Assembly: GCF_001443045.1 (NCBI RefSeq)
Contig: NZ_LKPJ01000006.1
Coordinates: forward strand, 147,058-211,057
Direction of reading: 5' to 3'
DNA length: 64,000 nucleotides
DNA from: Burkholderia ambifaria
GTDB lineage: Bacteria > Pseudomonadota > Gammaproteobacteria > Burkholderiales > Burkholderiaceae
The notes below the pieces were generated by a model. The model was not told the DNA's origin and searched no databases. It saw only the letters and a list, made by a program, of their open reading frames with translations. Positions 9,792-18,890 of this stretch are shown here, in pieces (within the stretch, counting starts at the first letter, position 1; each line of letters opens with the position of its first letter). Position numbers and translations under genes: made by a program.

Positions 9792-11270
9792 ATGACGATG
9801 AAAAAGCAAAAGACGATCGGGACGGCATCGAAGATGCTGCTTGCATGGGGCTTGCCGGCGCTCGCCGGCGTATCGCTGACCGGCGTCGCGCACGCTGACG
9901 ACGCGGCCCCCGCGCCGCTGACGGTCGCGCAGGCTGCGCCGTCCGCGGGCGCGAGCGTGTCGGTTGCGCAGGCAACGACCCCGAACGCCGTGATCAATGC
10001 CGAGGCGAGCCAGGCCGTCACGCCGCCGGACGAGCCGTCGGCACAGTCGAAGTCGAACGGCTTCATCGCCGACAGCCATCTGAACTTCCTGTTCCGCAAC
10101 TATTCGGACGTGCTCGACAGCAAGGGCGGACCGCACCGCCATGCGTGGGTCCAGGGTGTGATGGCGAACTTCGAATCGGGCTACACGACGGGCCTGATCG
10201 GCTTCGGCGTGGACGCGTCGGTGTATGCGGCGCTGAAACTCGACGGCGGCGCGGGCGCGGGCAGCATGGTCCACATCGCGAAGGGCGGCGGTGGCGGCAA
10301 CCAGCTCGCGTGGGCATACCCGGGCATCTACGACGTGAAGGCGCGCATCTCGAACACGGTGATCAAGTACGGTCTGCAGGCCGTCGACAACCCGTTCATG
10401 GAGCAGCACGACAACCGTGCGCTGCCGCCGACGTTCCTCGGCGCGACGATCGTCAGCAATGAATTCAAGAACGTGATGCTCGAGGCCGGCAGCTTCACGA
10501 AGAACGACGCACGCGGCCATACGACGCTCACGAACCTCACGACGCAATACGGTGGCACGCGCGTCAATCGCCTGACCTATGTCGGCGGCACGTGGGACTA
10601 CTCGCCGAACGGCGAAGTCGCGCTGTACGCGAACCAGGCCGACGACGTATGGCACCAGTACTACGCGTCGGTGAAGCACAGCATCGGCAGCACGCAGACG
10701 ATCAAGTGGACGGGCTTCGGCAACGTCTACTCGACGCACGACACGGGCGACGCGCTGCAGGGCAAGATCGACAACAACGCATACAGCCTGTCGCTGGCCG
10801 CGCAGCACGGCCCGCACGAGCTGCTGCTCGGCTACCAGCAGATCCTCGGTGACCAGTTCTTCGACTACCTGAACGAAACCAACGGCATCTTCCTGACCAA
10901 CTCGATGGACGTCGACTACAACGCGCCGCACGAAAAGTCGCTGCAGCTGCGTTACACGTTCTACGGCAAGGAAGCGGGCCTGCCGGGCTTCAAGGCGATG
11001 GTCTGGGGCGTGACGGGCTGGGGTGCGGACGGCAGCGCGGGGGCCGCGAACGATCCGGGCAAGTCAAGCATCTACTGGAGCAACGGTGCGCCGGTGCAGG
11101 GCCGTCACCACGAGTTCGGCTTCATCCCGTCGTACACGTTCCAGAGCGGCAAGCTGAAGGACACGAAGGTCACGTTCATCGCGATGTGGCACAACGGTTC
11201 CGCGCACTACTCGGACGCGACGAACCGCGAGTATCGCCTGGTCGTGAACGTGCCGCTGCACGCGTTCTGA
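9792..11270 (+). CDS. OprD-family outer-membrane porin
   Basis: The 492-residue product starts with a signal peptide (MKKQKTIGTASKMLL..., cleavage near AHA-DDA) and a roughly 50-residue Ala/Pro/Gln-rich linker. The barrel begins at GFIADSHLNFLFRNYSDV, a segment matching the start of OprD-family barrels, and ends in an aromatic C-terminal residue (VNVPLHAF) as expected for BAM-dependent insertion. OprD porins admit basic amino acids, small peptides or carboxylates. Directly behind oppABCDF, it is most likely the outer-membrane entry route for the same peptides, but substrate is inference. ATG at 9798 is an equally possible start. Confidence 0.85.
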   Translation: MTMKKQKTIGTASKMLLAWGLPALAGVSLTGVAHADDAAPAPLTVAQAAPSAGASVSVAQATTPNAVINAEASQAVTPPDEPSAQSKSNGFIADSHLNFLFRNYSDVLDSKGGPHRHAWVQGVMANFESGYTTGLIGFGVDASVYAALKLDGGAGAGSMVHIAKGGGGGNQLAWAYPGIYDVKARISNTVIKYGLQAVDNPFMEQHDNRALPPTFLGATIVSNEFKNVMLEAGSFTKNDARGHTTLTNLTTQYGGTRVNRLTYVGGTWDYSPNGEVALYANQADDVWHQYYASVKHSIGSTQTIKWTGFGNVYSTHDTGDALQGKIDNNAYSLSLAAQHGPHELLLGYQQILGDQFFDYLNETNGIFLTNSMDVDYNAPHEKSLQLRYTFYGKEAGLPGFKAMVWGVTGWGADGSAGAANDPGKSSIYWSNGAPVQGRHHEFGFIPSYTFQSGKLKDTKVTFIAMWHNGSAHYSDATNREYRLVVNVPLHAF

Positions 11271-11275
11271 TCGAA

Positions 11276-11293
11276 GGGGGCGCATGCGCCCCC
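11276..11293. terminator. Perfect palindrome GGGGGCGCATGCGCCCCC after the porin gene
   Basis: An 18-bp perfect palindrome begins five bases after the porin stop codon, between two convergent genes. It would form a GC-rich hairpin on either transcript and probably acts as a shared terminator, although no T-run is present. Confidence 0.55.
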
Positions 11294-11303
11294 GCATCAC
11301 ACG

Positions 11304-11334
11304 GCCGGCCTGCGAGCGAAACGATCAGGCCGGC
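11304..11334 (-). terminator. Hairpin overlapping the 3' end of the DedA-rhodanese gene
   Basis: Nine-base arms GCCGGCCTG (11304-11312) and CAGGCCGGC (11326-11334) form a stem whose right arm lies in the last codons of the minus-strand gene. Together with the palindrome at 11276 it makes a double hairpin between converging transcripts. Confidence 0.45.
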
Positions 11335-12320
11335 TTGTGCAGCCCCGCGACCGGATCGTTCGCAGCGGGCATGTCTTCCACGAGCGACGTGAGCTGGCGG
11401 CCCGTATCGCGCCATGCGTCGAGGCCGCCGCGCAGCGCGAGCGCATCGGTGAAGCCTGCGTCGAGCAGGCGTTTCGCCATCAGCGCGGCCGTGAACTCGT
11501 TCGGGCACGAGCAGTACACGACAAACTTCTGCGTGAACGGATAGCGCGCGACGATGTCGCCGATCTGGCGTTCGTCCGCGAACTGCGCGCCGGGAATCGT
11601 GAACGGGTCGAGCTTGCGGTGTTCGGGCGAGCGCACGTCGAGGACCACCGGCGCGGACGCATCGCGCATCATCACGTCGAGCTCGTCGACGCCGATTCGC
11701 GCGCTCGCGAGCTGGCGGATCAGCGCGCGGCGGCGCATCCAGCGGATCGCCGCGTACACCGCCAGCACCGCGACGGCCGCCAGCAGCGCCACGCGGCCGA
11801 GCTGGCCCGCGCCGGCGAACAGCCAGTCGATCTGGCGATAGAACATCACCCCGACCACCAGCCCGACGATCGTCCACAGCGCGGCGCCGAGCGCATCGTA
11901 GCCGACGAACGTGCGATAGCGCGTGCCGAACGCGCCGGCCATCGGCACCGACACGAGCGACAGCCCCGGAATGAAGCGCGCGACGGCGAGCACGCGCACG
12001 CCGTAGCGGCCGAAGAAGCGCTCGGTCTTTTTCACGCAGCTGTCACGCGACAACGACAGCCGGCAGATCGTCTTCAGCGTCGTGCCGCCGAAGCGCCGGC
12101 CGGCGAGGTACCACACGGTGTCGCCGATCAGTGCGCCGAGCACCGACAGCGCGACCACCGTGATCAGTTGCGAGCCGATCATCGCCGGATGCATCGCGGA
12201 CATCGCGCCGAACAGCACGAGCGTCGGCATCGCGGGCACCGGCAGCCCGATGGCCGCCGCGAGCACGTTGGCGAAGACGAGAAGCGGCCCGTATTGGGCG
12301 ACGAGGTCACGGAGGAGCAT
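11325..12320 (-). CDS. DedA-family membrane protein fused to a rhodanese domain
   Basis: This is a 331-residue two-domain protein. Residues about 1-200 are a DedA/VTT (SNARE-associated) membrane domain with the typical VARFIPGLSLVSVPMAGAFGTRYRTF segment and GDTVWYLAGRRFG. Residues about 220-320 form a rhodanese-like domain with VVLDVRSPEH and the active-site loop YCSCPNEFTA, which keeps the catalytic Cys. DedA proteins act in lipid translocation and envelope homeostasis; the cytoplasmic rhodanese suggests sulfur transfer or redox sensing at the membrane. This fusion is known in Burkholderia-type genomes, but its job is not established from sequence. Confidence 0.88.
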   Translation of the reverse strand: MLLRDLVAQYGPLLVFANVLAAAIGLPVPAMPTLVLFGAMSAMHPAMIGSQLITVVALSVLGALIGDTVWYLAGRRFGGTTLKTICRLSLSRDSCVKKTERFFGRYGVRVLAVARFIPGLSLVSVPMAGAFGTRYRTFVGYDALGAALWTIVGLVVGVMFYRQIDWLFAGAGQLGRVALLAAVAVLAVYAAIRWMRRRALIRQLASARIGVDELDVMMRDASAPVVLDVRSPEHRKLDPFTIPGAQFADERQIGDIVARYPFTQKFVVYCSCPNEFTAALMAKRLLDAGFTDALALRGGLDAWRDTGRQLTSLVEDMPAANDPVAGLHKPA

Positions 12321-12483
12321 GACGGCTGGCCGAAAAGGAAGCGCGTGGGGAGGATACGCAGATGGGCCGATTATCGGCCATTTTCAACCGGACGGCGGGA
12401 AATGACGGAAAGCGCCTGACGGCGGCAGGGAGATGCGGGCGGGACGGTGAGCCGATGCATTGCGCGCGGCTCACCGCTCGACA

Positions 12484-12753
12484 TCAGGAAGAGGTGCGGG
12501 CGAGCGATGCGACGCCGTGGTTTTCGCCGGGCAACTCGGCGCCGTGCGAGCGGATCGCCGCGATCAGCTCGGCTGGCGTGATCTCGTAGCGGACCTCGCG
12601 GTGAATGCCGGGCTTGCGTTCGTCGATCTCGATCAGCAGCACGCTCTTGCCGTCGCCGGTCGATTCGAGCCGGAGCGAGCGCAGTTCACGGCCGTCGGCC
12701 GGGTCGTGTTCGGTGAGCAGGGTCATTGCCCCGGATGAGCCGGTAGTGCGCAT
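12484..12753 (-). CDS. Small hypothetical protein, 89 aa
   Basis: The start at 12753 is supported by GAGGATAGG eight bases upstream. The protein appears soluble with alternating beta-strand-like stretches (ELRSLRLESTGDGKSVLLIEI, REVRYEITPAELIAAIRSHG), and no signal peptide. I do not recognise a family. It stands alone between the DedA-rhodanese gene and the phospholipase gene, all on the minus strand, with gaps above 150 bp on both sides, so it is likely its own transcription unit. Confidence 0.6.
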   Translation of the reverse strand: MRTTGSSGAMTLLTEHDPADGRELRSLRLESTGDGKSVLLIEIDERKPGIHREVRYEITPAELIAAIRSHGAELPGENHGVASLARTSS

Positions 12754-12931
12754 CGAACCTATCCTCGTGTCGTGTGTGCCAGGTTGGCGAAGATGTCGTT
12801 ATTGAATGCAGCTTGACGAAGTTTAACGCGAACGGGCCGCAACACGGAGCATTTTCGTGGGCATGAAAAGAGGGCTGCACCACCTATCCTTCTGATATTT
12901 GAGCCGCGCCAGGCGGGCGTCTCAGCCGGAT

Positions 12932-12960
12932 CGGCCGACGCCGCGCCCGGCGTCCGGCCG
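12932..12960 (-). terminator. Hairpin downstream of the phospholipase C gene
   Basis: Arms CGGCCGACGCCG (12932-12943) and CGGCGTCCGGCCG (12948-12960) pair with one bulged base and a 4-base loop, 27 bp beyond the stop codon. It is a probable GC-rich terminator; no T-run follows. Confidence 0.45.
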
Positions 12961-12987
12961 ATGATCCGGCCGGGCGGGTGCGTGCCG

Positions 12988-15297
12988 TCAGAAGCGGTCG
13001 GCGAGCCCCATCGCCGGGTCGCTGACCGAGTGGCGGCCCGTTTCGACGCGGCCGGCGATGCGGCGCGAGAAGCTCGCGTCGCTGTCGGCGGTGACGACGA
13101 AGTCGTACCAGTGCCCGGTCGAGTCGAGCTTCCAGTGCAATTCCGATTGACCGCCGGCGTGCACCGTGACGGTCCACGTCGTGCCCGTGTCGTTGCCGTT
13201 GCCGTGGTCGTCGTTCGCGCCGCGACCGGACAGCGGGCCGTACACCTCGTTCGACTTCACCGTGAAGCGCACGGCGCTGCCGCCGTCGTTGCGCAGCCGC
13301 AGATGCAGGTTGCCGCTCGCACCCGCATAGCCGACCCGGATTTCCGGATGCGGTGCGCGCGCGCCGGCCAGTCGGGCGAGGTCGCCGGTGAAGCGGCGGT
13401 GATAGCCGTTCGGACCGAGCACCCACAGGTCATATTTACCGCTGTCGTCGGCCAGCGCCGCCCAGTCGCCGCGCAGCGCCTTGCCCGGCTCGACGACGTA
13501 GCGGCGCGGCACGCGGTCGAGGTGCAGCTTGTCGTACACGTGGAATACCGCTGCCGCGCGGCCGGTGTTCGCGAACTTCAGCGTGACGGTGCCCTGGCCG
13601 GCATCGACGTGCGCGCTTGCATGCAGCTCGTACGGCAGTGCGCGCGACGGGCGCACGCCGGCGGCCTGCGCGGGCAGCGACGGCGTGGCCGGCGGCGTGA
13701 TCTTCGGCGCGGCCTGCTGCGCGGCGCTCAGCGCGTCGACCTGGTTTTTCGTCGTACGACCCGCGAGCGTCGGCAGCGGTTCGTTGTTCGGCGCGCGGAA
13801 GTTGAACGCGCTCGTCAGGTCGCCGCACACCGCGCGGCGATACGCGCTGATCTGCGGCTCGACGACGCCGAAGCGTTTCTCGAGGAAAAGCAGCGTCGAC
13901 GTATGGTCGAACACCTGCGAGTTGACCCAGCCGCCGCGGCTCCACGGCGACACAACCCACATCGGCACGCGCGGCCCCGGGCCGTACGGACGGCCGTCGG
14001 CCGCGGGCTGGCTCGACGTCGCCGGCGCGAAGTCGTGGTACTCGACGGCGACGTCGGCATCCGCGAGCGTATGGCCGCCCGCAAGCGAGCCGTCCGCATT
14101 GCGCGACGGCACGGCCGGCGACGGCATGTGGTCGAAGAAGCCGTCGTTCTCGTCGTAGTTGATCAGCAGCACGGTCTTGCTCCACACGTCCGGATTCGCG
14201 GTCAGCGCATCGAGCACCGCCTGCACGTACCACGCGCCCTGCGCGGGGCTCGACGGCCCCGGGTGTTCGCTGTACACCGACGGCGGGATGATCCACGACA
14301 CCTCGGGCAGCTTGCCGCTGCGGATGTCGTCGCGAAACGTTTCGAGGAAGCCGTACGGCATCGTGTTGCCGAAGCCCTTTGCGAGCGGGCTCAACGGATC
14401 GTCGATCGCCGGATCGTAGAACGCCCCGGCCGCCGTCACCGGCTGCGTGATGTCCGTCGACGCGACGTACGCGGGCCGGCGTGCGGGCGGCATCTGCTCG
14501 ATGGCCGCGCGCCAATGGCGAAAGCTCATCATCTCGTTGCAGCCGAAATTGTCGATCAGGCTCTGGTAGACCTTCCAGTTCACGCCGGCCTGCTGCAGCC
14601 GGTCCGCGTAGGTTGTCCATGTCCAGCCCTGGCTCGACGGGCCGATGTCGTTGCCGCCGTTGAACTGGTTGTTCAATGCGGCGAGCTTCACGTGGCTGCC
14701 GTCGGCCGGGCTGATGCCGTTCGGGCCGTTGGTGCCGCTCCAGTAGAACAACCGGTTCGCGATCGTGCCCGTATGCATCCCGCAGTGGTAGTGGTCGCAC
14801 AGCGTGAATGCGTCGGCGAGCGCGCGCTGGAACGGCACTTCGGCCGCATCGTAATAGCCCATCGACAGCGGCGTCTTGGCGTCGGGCCAGCGGTTCATCC
14901 GGCCATGGTCCCACGCGGCCTGCGCGTCGGCCCACGTGTGCGGCGTGCCGCCCGCGCGCTGCGCGTTGCCCTGGCTCACATCGAGATGGTACGGCGTGAA
15001 GGTCGTCGCGGGCGTCGCTTTCGTGTAGGTCTGGTAGAACACGTCGCGGCCGTTCGGCGACGGCACCGCGAAGCGGTCGCCGTAACCGCGCACGCCCTTG
15101 AACGTGCCGAAGTAGCCGTCGAATGCGCGGTTCTCCATCATCAGCAGCACGACGTGCTTCACGTCCTTGATGGTCCCCGTTTCGTGAAACGCGGGAATGG
15201 CGAGCGCGCGGCGGATGCTCGGCGGAAACGCGGAAAGCGCGGCGGCGGCGAGGCCGGAAGTGGCGGTTTGCTGAAGGAATTTGCGGCGTGACGTCAT
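12988..15297 (-). CDS. plcN: Phosphocholine-type phospholipase C, Tat-exported
   Basis: This 769-residue enzyme hydrolyses phosphatidylcholine or related lipids to diacylglycerol and the phosphorylated head group, outside the cytoplasm. The N-terminus MTSRRKFLQQTATSGLAAAAL is a twin-arginine signal. The phosphoesterase domain (about 45-430) has VVLLMMENRAFDGYFGTFKGVRGYGDRF and INYDENDGFFDHMPSP, both conserved in the PlcH/PlcN/AcpA family, followed by two DUF756-type beta domains at the C-terminus. The ATG at 15297 is chosen because the Tat signal starts there; upstream codons are not signal-like. It stands alone. Distinguishing the haemolytic from non-haemolytic paralogue is uncertain, so the symbol is tentative. 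Confidence 0.88.
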   Translation of the reverse strand: MTSRRKFLQQTATSGLAAAALSAFPPSIRRALAIPAFHETGTIKDVKHVVLLMMENRAFDGYFGTFKGVRGYGDRFAVPSPNGRDVFYQTYTKATPATTFTPYHLDVSQGNAQRAGGTPHTWADAQAAWDHGRMNRWPDAKTPLSMGYYDAAEVPFQRALADAFTLCDHYHCGMHTGTIANRLFYWSGTNGPNGISPADGSHVKLAALNNQFNGGNDIGPSSQGWTWTTYADRLQQAGVNWKVYQSLIDNFGCNEMMSFRHWRAAIEQMPPARRPAYVASTDITQPVTAAGAFYDPAIDDPLSPLAKGFGNTMPYGFLETFRDDIRSGKLPEVSWIIPPSVYSEHPGPSSPAQGAWYVQAVLDALTANPDVWSKTVLLINYDENDGFFDHMPSPAVPSRNADGSLAGGHTLADADVAVEYHDFAPATSSQPAADGRPYGPGPRVPMWVVSPWSRGGWVNSQVFDHTSTLLFLEKRFGVVEPQISAYRRAVCGDLTSAFNFRAPNNEPLPTLAGRTTKNQVDALSAAQQAAPKITPPATPSLPAQAAGVRPSRALPYELHASAHVDAGQGTVTLKFANTGRAAAVFHVYDKLHLDRVPRRYVVEPGKALRGDWAALADDSGKYDLWVLGPNGYHRRFTGDLARLAGARAPHPEIRVGYAGASGNLHLRLRNDGGSAVRFTVKSNEVYGPLSGRGANDDHGNGNDTGTTWTVTVHAGGQSELHWKLDSTGHWYDFVVTADSDASFSRRIAGRVETGRHSVSDPAMGLADRF

Positions 15298-15812
15298 GGC
15301 GTTCTGATCCTGTGATGATGGGAGCGTTCGTGACTTCGTCTGGTTGCGCTCGTGCGTCGTCCCCCCGGGACGGTCCGCGATGCGTGTGCGTTCGAGCGCG
15401 TCGGCCGTTGTCGTGATCCTGTGCGCCGCGCGCTCGTGATGCGCGGGGCAGGACGTCGGCACACGCGGGCCCGGCGAGTGCCGGGCAGGGCGCGGCCAGT
15501 CTAGGGAGCGCAGATGACGTCGACGTGATGCGGAAATGACATGACGTATTGCGTCGATTACGTTGTGTGCTCAACTAATTTGAGGCGCGTCGCGAAGATG
15601 GCGGAATGGATGGAAATTGCCGGTTTCCCCGGCGGGAGCGGTCAAGAATTGCCGGCTGCGTGAAATTTGCGTGACGCCGTGTAGTTGTGCATGCAACAGA
15701 ATCGCGTTATGTGGCGACCATGTTTCATTTGCGTGAAATCGGATAAGCTCGATGCGTTGTTGCGTTCGTGCAGCAACATGCCCCGGCCCGATACTTTCGA
15801 CTCTACCCAGTC
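15298..15812. other. Intergenic region upstream of the phospholipase and acetyltransferase genes
   Basis: This 515-bp divergent region holds no supported gene. Near its middle is CTCAACTAATTTGAG (15570-15584), an imperfect palindrome with 5-bp arms. The motif TTTGCGTGA occurs twice in the acetyltransferase-proximal part (15666 and 15728). Both are possible regulator sites without known partner. A phosphate (Pho) box would be expected for some phospholipases, but I found no convincing one. Confidence 0.4.
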
Positions 15813-16313
15813 ATGACCGATATCACGATCCGGCACAGCGAGACGCACGACGTCGACGCGATCCGGCACATCGTCGCTCACCCTGCGGTGTACCTGAACA
15901 CGCTCCAGCATCCGTTTCCGTCGCACGAGAAATGGCAGCAGCGGCTCGAACGGCTGCGCGAACAGGGCGTGAGTCTCGTCGCCGAACTCGACGGCTCGGT
16001 GGTCGGCCATCTCGCGCTGCATCCCGAGCAGAACCCGCGCCGGCGTCACGCGGCGTCGCTCGGGATGATGGTCGATGCGTCGCATCACGGGCGCGGCATC
16101 GGCGGCCGGCTCCTGGCCGCCGCCATCGACCTCGCCGAAAACTGGCTGAACGTCACGCGTCTTGAATTGACCGTGTTCGTCGACAACGCGGTGGCCATCG
16201 CGCTGTATGAAAGGCACGGCTTCAGGATCGAGGGCGAGGCGCCGGACTATGCGCTGCGCGACGGTGCGTATGCGTCGGTGTATCAGATGGCGCGGATCAA
16301 GGGGCGGCAGTAA
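15813..16313 (+). CDS. aaaT: YhhY/AaaT-like GNAT N-acetyltransferase
   Basis: This is a 166-residue single-domain GNAT protein. It resembles E. coli YhhY (AaaT, an L-amino acid N-acetyltransferase) along its length: ITIRHSETHDVDAIR, the VYLNTLQHPFPS segment, the acetyl-CoA loop HHGRGIGGRLL, and the C-terminal LELTVFVDNAVAIALYERHGF. AaaT acetylates Phe, Met and some other amino acids. ATG 15813 fits the family N-terminus; an in-frame ATG at 15768 would add 15 residues that the family lacks. It is monocistronic, with possible degraded coding sequence downstream. Confidence 0.8.
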   Translation: MTDITIRHSETHDVDAIRHIVAHPAVYLNTLQHPFPSHEKWQQRLERLREQGVSLVAELDGSVVGHLALHPEQNPRRRHAASLGMMVDASHHGRGIGGRLLAAAIDLAENWLNVTRLELTVFVDNAVAIALYERHGFRIEGEAPDYALRDGAYASVYQMARIKGRQ

Positions 16314-16334
16314 TCGACGCGTGTCGACGCGGGC

Positions 16335-16564
16335 ATGCTGGCCGGTATGCGCGACAAGGCCGCGCTCGCCGATGCGCTACGCGCGGTACTGCGCGAGCCG
16401 GTACTGGCGCGGGCCGATTCGGACGTGCTCGTCGCCGCGCCCGCGCGCACGATGCGTCGGTCAGGCCGGTCGTGAGGCAGTTCGACGGCGTATGCGCGAA
16501 GCTGCCTGCGGGCGATCCGCAGACAGTGGCATGCGCGAAACCGATTCAGCCGGTGAAGGCGTAA
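16335..16564 (+). pseudogene. Possible decayed coding remnant
   Basis: A 46-codon frame from ATG 16335 ends at 16473-16475, while a second frame reads on as RQFDGVCAKLPAGDPQTVACAKPIQPVKA to a TAA at 16562. Both stretches have coding-like high GC at third positions and the second has a protein-like composition with two Cys, so this may be the frameshifted end of an unknown gene. No homologue was recognised and there is no ribosome binding site. Confidence 0.25.
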
Positions 16565-16603
16565 CGATGGGAGGGCGCGCGCTCGGGCGTATTGATATGG
16601 TGA

Positions 16604-16855
16604 TTACTGGCCCGACTCCGACGACGCGCCGTGATTACTGCCATAGCCGGCACTTTGCTGGCGGGCAATCTTCGCTTCGGCGGAAACGATGCTGGCCGGA
16701 TAGAACCAGTCGCTCGACTGGAAGCCGGCCTGCTTGAGCGCCTTCACTTCGGCGTGGACCTGCGCACGCGTGAGCGGCGGGTTCGACTGCGCTTGCGCGG
16801 CGAGCGGGGCGGATACGGCCAGGGCAATGGCAACTGCATGAATCAGGCGCTTCAT
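16604..16855 (-). CDS. DUF4148 small exported protein
   Basis: The 83-residue product has a clear Sec signal peptide (MKRLIHAVAIALAVSAPLAA, cleavage near AQA-QSN) and the DUF4148 core LTRAQVHAEVKALKQAGFQ...DWFYPASIVSAEAKIA. Such proteins are numerous in Burkholderia and their function is unknown; they are presumed periplasmic. The ATG at 16855 has a strong GGAGGTC site. An intergenic stretch of about 450 bp lies upstream, towards the GntP gene, with no other supported gene in it. Confidence 0.85.
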   Translation of the reverse strand: MKRLIHAVAIALAVSAPLAAQAQSNPPLTRAQVHAEVKALKQAGFQSSDWFYPASIVSAEAKIARQQSAGYGSNHGASSESGQ

Positions 16856-17311
16856 GATCGGGACCTCCATGTTTCCGATGGGGCGGCCGGCCTTCGTTCG
16901 ACGAAGCGGCGGCGGTTGGAAACAGTCTAGGCCCGGCCTCGCGCGGGAAAAATGCGATCGCTCCCAACGCAGTGTTCTGCAACGGACAACAATGGACAGG
17001 GTGAGCAGGCTGTGCCGGATTGCGGTACGCGGCGGACGTTGGGCCTCCGGGCCGTGCGGTAGTGCGGCGCTGTGCGGCTCCGGTCGGTCGGGGGACGCAT
17101 TGGCCGATGCGAATGCCGGGCGCCCCGCCCCGGTTTGCATGCAGACGTGCCGGGAACGTGCCCCGCGATGGATATCGCGCAGCGCTGTCTGTTGCGGCGA
17201 TGCCAGGCCGTCGAGCCGCCGTGACACGCGCAGGGAAGAAGGGGGTGCCGGCCGCGTCGATGCGGCCGGCCGAGGGGGGGCGGCGTGCGGAACGCCGCCC
17301 GATGTGAAGGC
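16856..17311. other. Intergenic region between the DUF4148 and GntP genes
   Basis: This 456-bp interval has no ORF with a convincing start or composition. It includes the promoter region of the DUF4148 gene (minus strand). The end near the permease is GC-rich (a run of seven G at 17274-17280), without a clean terminator hairpin that I could verify. Confidence 0.4.
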
Positions 17312-18715
17312 TTACACGAGGCCCGTCGTGTAGTACACGGCGATCACGAAGAACACCGCGAGCGTCTTGATCACGGTGACCGCGAAGATGTCGCGGTACG
17401 ACTCGCGGTGCGTGAGGCCAGTGACCGCGAGCAGCGTGATGACCGCGCCGTTGTGCGGCAGCGTATCCATGCCGCCGCTGGCCATCGCGACGACCCGGTG
17501 CAGCACGTCCAGCGGAATGTTGGCGGCCTGTGCGCCCTTGATGAACAGGTCCGACATCGCGGCGAGCGCGATGCTCATGCCGCCCGACGCCGAACCGGTG
17601 ATGCCGGCGAGCGAGCTGACTGACACGGCTGCGTTTACGAGCGGGTTCGGAATGCTCTTCAGCGCGTCGCTGACGACGAGGAAGCCAGGCAGTGCGGCGA
17701 TCACACCGCCGAAGCCGTATTCCGACGCGGTGTTCATCGCGGCGAGCAGTGCGCCCGCGACGGCGGCCTTCGAGCCGGCCGCGAAGCGGCCGCTCACGCG
17801 CTTGAACGCGGTCAGCACGACCAGCACGATGCCGAGCAGCAGCGCGGCCTCGACCGACCAGATCGCGACGACCGTCTTGATCGACGTCGTGACGGGCGCA
17901 TGCACGCCGGGCAGCACCTCCGGCGCGACGGTGTATGACGCGGCGCCGTACCACTGCGGGATCAGCTTCGTGAACGCGAAGTTCGACACGCCGACGAGGA
18001 TCAGCGGCAGGATCGCCAGCGCCGGATGCGGCAGTGCCGTCGTTTCGACGCGTTCCGGTTCGTTGACGAGCGACGTGCCGTAGCCTTCGCCCTTCGCCAT
18101 CGCCGAGCGGCGGCGCCATTCCAGGTAGGTGAGGCCGACGACGATGATGAACAGCGAGCCGATCGTGCCGAGCGCGGGCGCGGCCCAGGCAGTCGTCTTG
18201 AAGAACGTGGTCGGGATGATGTTCTGGATCTGCGGCGTGCCGGGCAGCGAATCCATCGTGAACGAGAACGCGCCGAGCGCGATCGCGCCGGGCATCAGAC
18301 GTTTCGGAATGTTGCTCTGGCGATAGAGCTCGGCCGCGAACGGATACACCGCGAACACCACGACGAACAGCGACACGCCGCCATAGGTGAGCAGCGCGCA
18401 CACCGCGACGATCACCGCATTCGCGCGCGAGCGGCCGATGTAGCGGATCGCCGCATGGACGATCGACTCGGAGAACCCGGACAGTTCGATCACCTTGCCG
18501 AATACGGCGCCGAGCATGAACACCGGGAAATAGAGTTTGACGAAGCCGACCATCTTCTCCATGAAGATGCCGGAGAAGACTGGAGCGACGGCGGCGGGTT
18601 CGGTCAGCAGGACCGCGCCGAGCGCGGCGATCGGCGCGAACAGGATCACGCTGTAGCCGCGATACGCGGCGAACATCAGAAACGCCAGCGCGGCGAGGAC
18701 GATCACGAAAGACAA
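17312..18715 (-). CDS. GntP-family permease
   Basis: This is a 467-residue inner-membrane transporter of the GntP family, which imports gluconate or small hydroxy-acids with protons. It starts MSFVIVLAALAFLMFAAYRGYSV and has family segments such as ELSGFSESIVHAAIRYIGRSRANAVI, FTMDSLPGTPQIQNIIPTTFF and GITGSASGGMSIALAAM. The start codon is TTG, supported by AGGAGA five bases upstream. It is divergent from a sigma-54 activator and has a -24/-12 promoter. In Pseudomonas aeruginosa an analogous permease/activator pair serves D-3-hydroxybutyrate use; that substrate is a plausible guess here, not seen in sequence. Confidence 0.85.
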   Translation of the reverse strand: MSFVIVLAALAFLMFAAYRGYSVILFAPIAALGAVLLTEPAAVAPVFSGIFMEKMVGFVKLYFPVFMLGAVFGKVIELSGFSESIVHAAIRYIGRSRANAVIVAVCALLTYGGVSLFVVVFAVYPFAAELYRQSNIPKRLMPGAIALGAFSFTMDSLPGTPQIQNIIPTTFFKTTAWAAPALGTIGSLFIIVVGLTYLEWRRRSAMAKGEGYGTSLVNEPERVETTALPHPALAILPLILVGVSNFAFTKLIPQWYGAASYTVAPEVLPGVHAPVTTSIKTVVAIWSVEAALLLGIVLVVLTAFKRVSGRFAAGSKAAVAGALLAAMNTASEYGFGGVIAALPGFLVVSDALKSIPNPLVNAAVSVSSLAGITGSASGGMSIALAAMSDLFIKGAQAANIPLDVLHRVVAMASGGMDTLPHNGAVITLLAVTGLTHRESYRDIFAVTVIKTLAVFFVIAVYYTTGLV

Positions 18716-18791
18716 GGGAGTCTCCTAAATGCTTGGAATGGCTTTGGTTGTTGTTCGATCGCGGAACGCGCCGCGGACCGGCTCAGGTTCG

Positions 18792-18807
18792 TGCAGGTTT
18801 CGTGCCA
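18792..18807 (-). promoter_or_regulatory. Sigma-54 (-24/-12) promoter of the GntP permease
   Basis: On the minus strand this reads TGGCACGAAACCTGCA, matching the consensus TGGCACG-N4-TTGCW at all but one key position (TTGC is CTGC). It lies 77 bp upstream of the permease start. A divergent sigma-54 activator gene and three shared palindromes further upstream make functional use likely. Confidence 0.75.
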
Positions 18808-18890
18808 TCGGCCGCATTGCGCCGCCGGACATGGGTCCGGCGCAGACCGGCGGGCCCGCGCCGGCCAATGTCTGACGATTCTACATAAAT

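Noticed and set aside
12961-15291. 776-codon plus-strand ORF across the phospholipase gene
   Set aside because: Composition is Arg/Val/Ala-biased and shows no motif; the opposite strand has a Tat signal and conserved phosphoesterase motifs.
15298-15812. Pho box for the phospholipase gene
   Set aside because: A TGTCAT-like hexamer is present on the minus strand, but the second half-site four bases away matches poorly.
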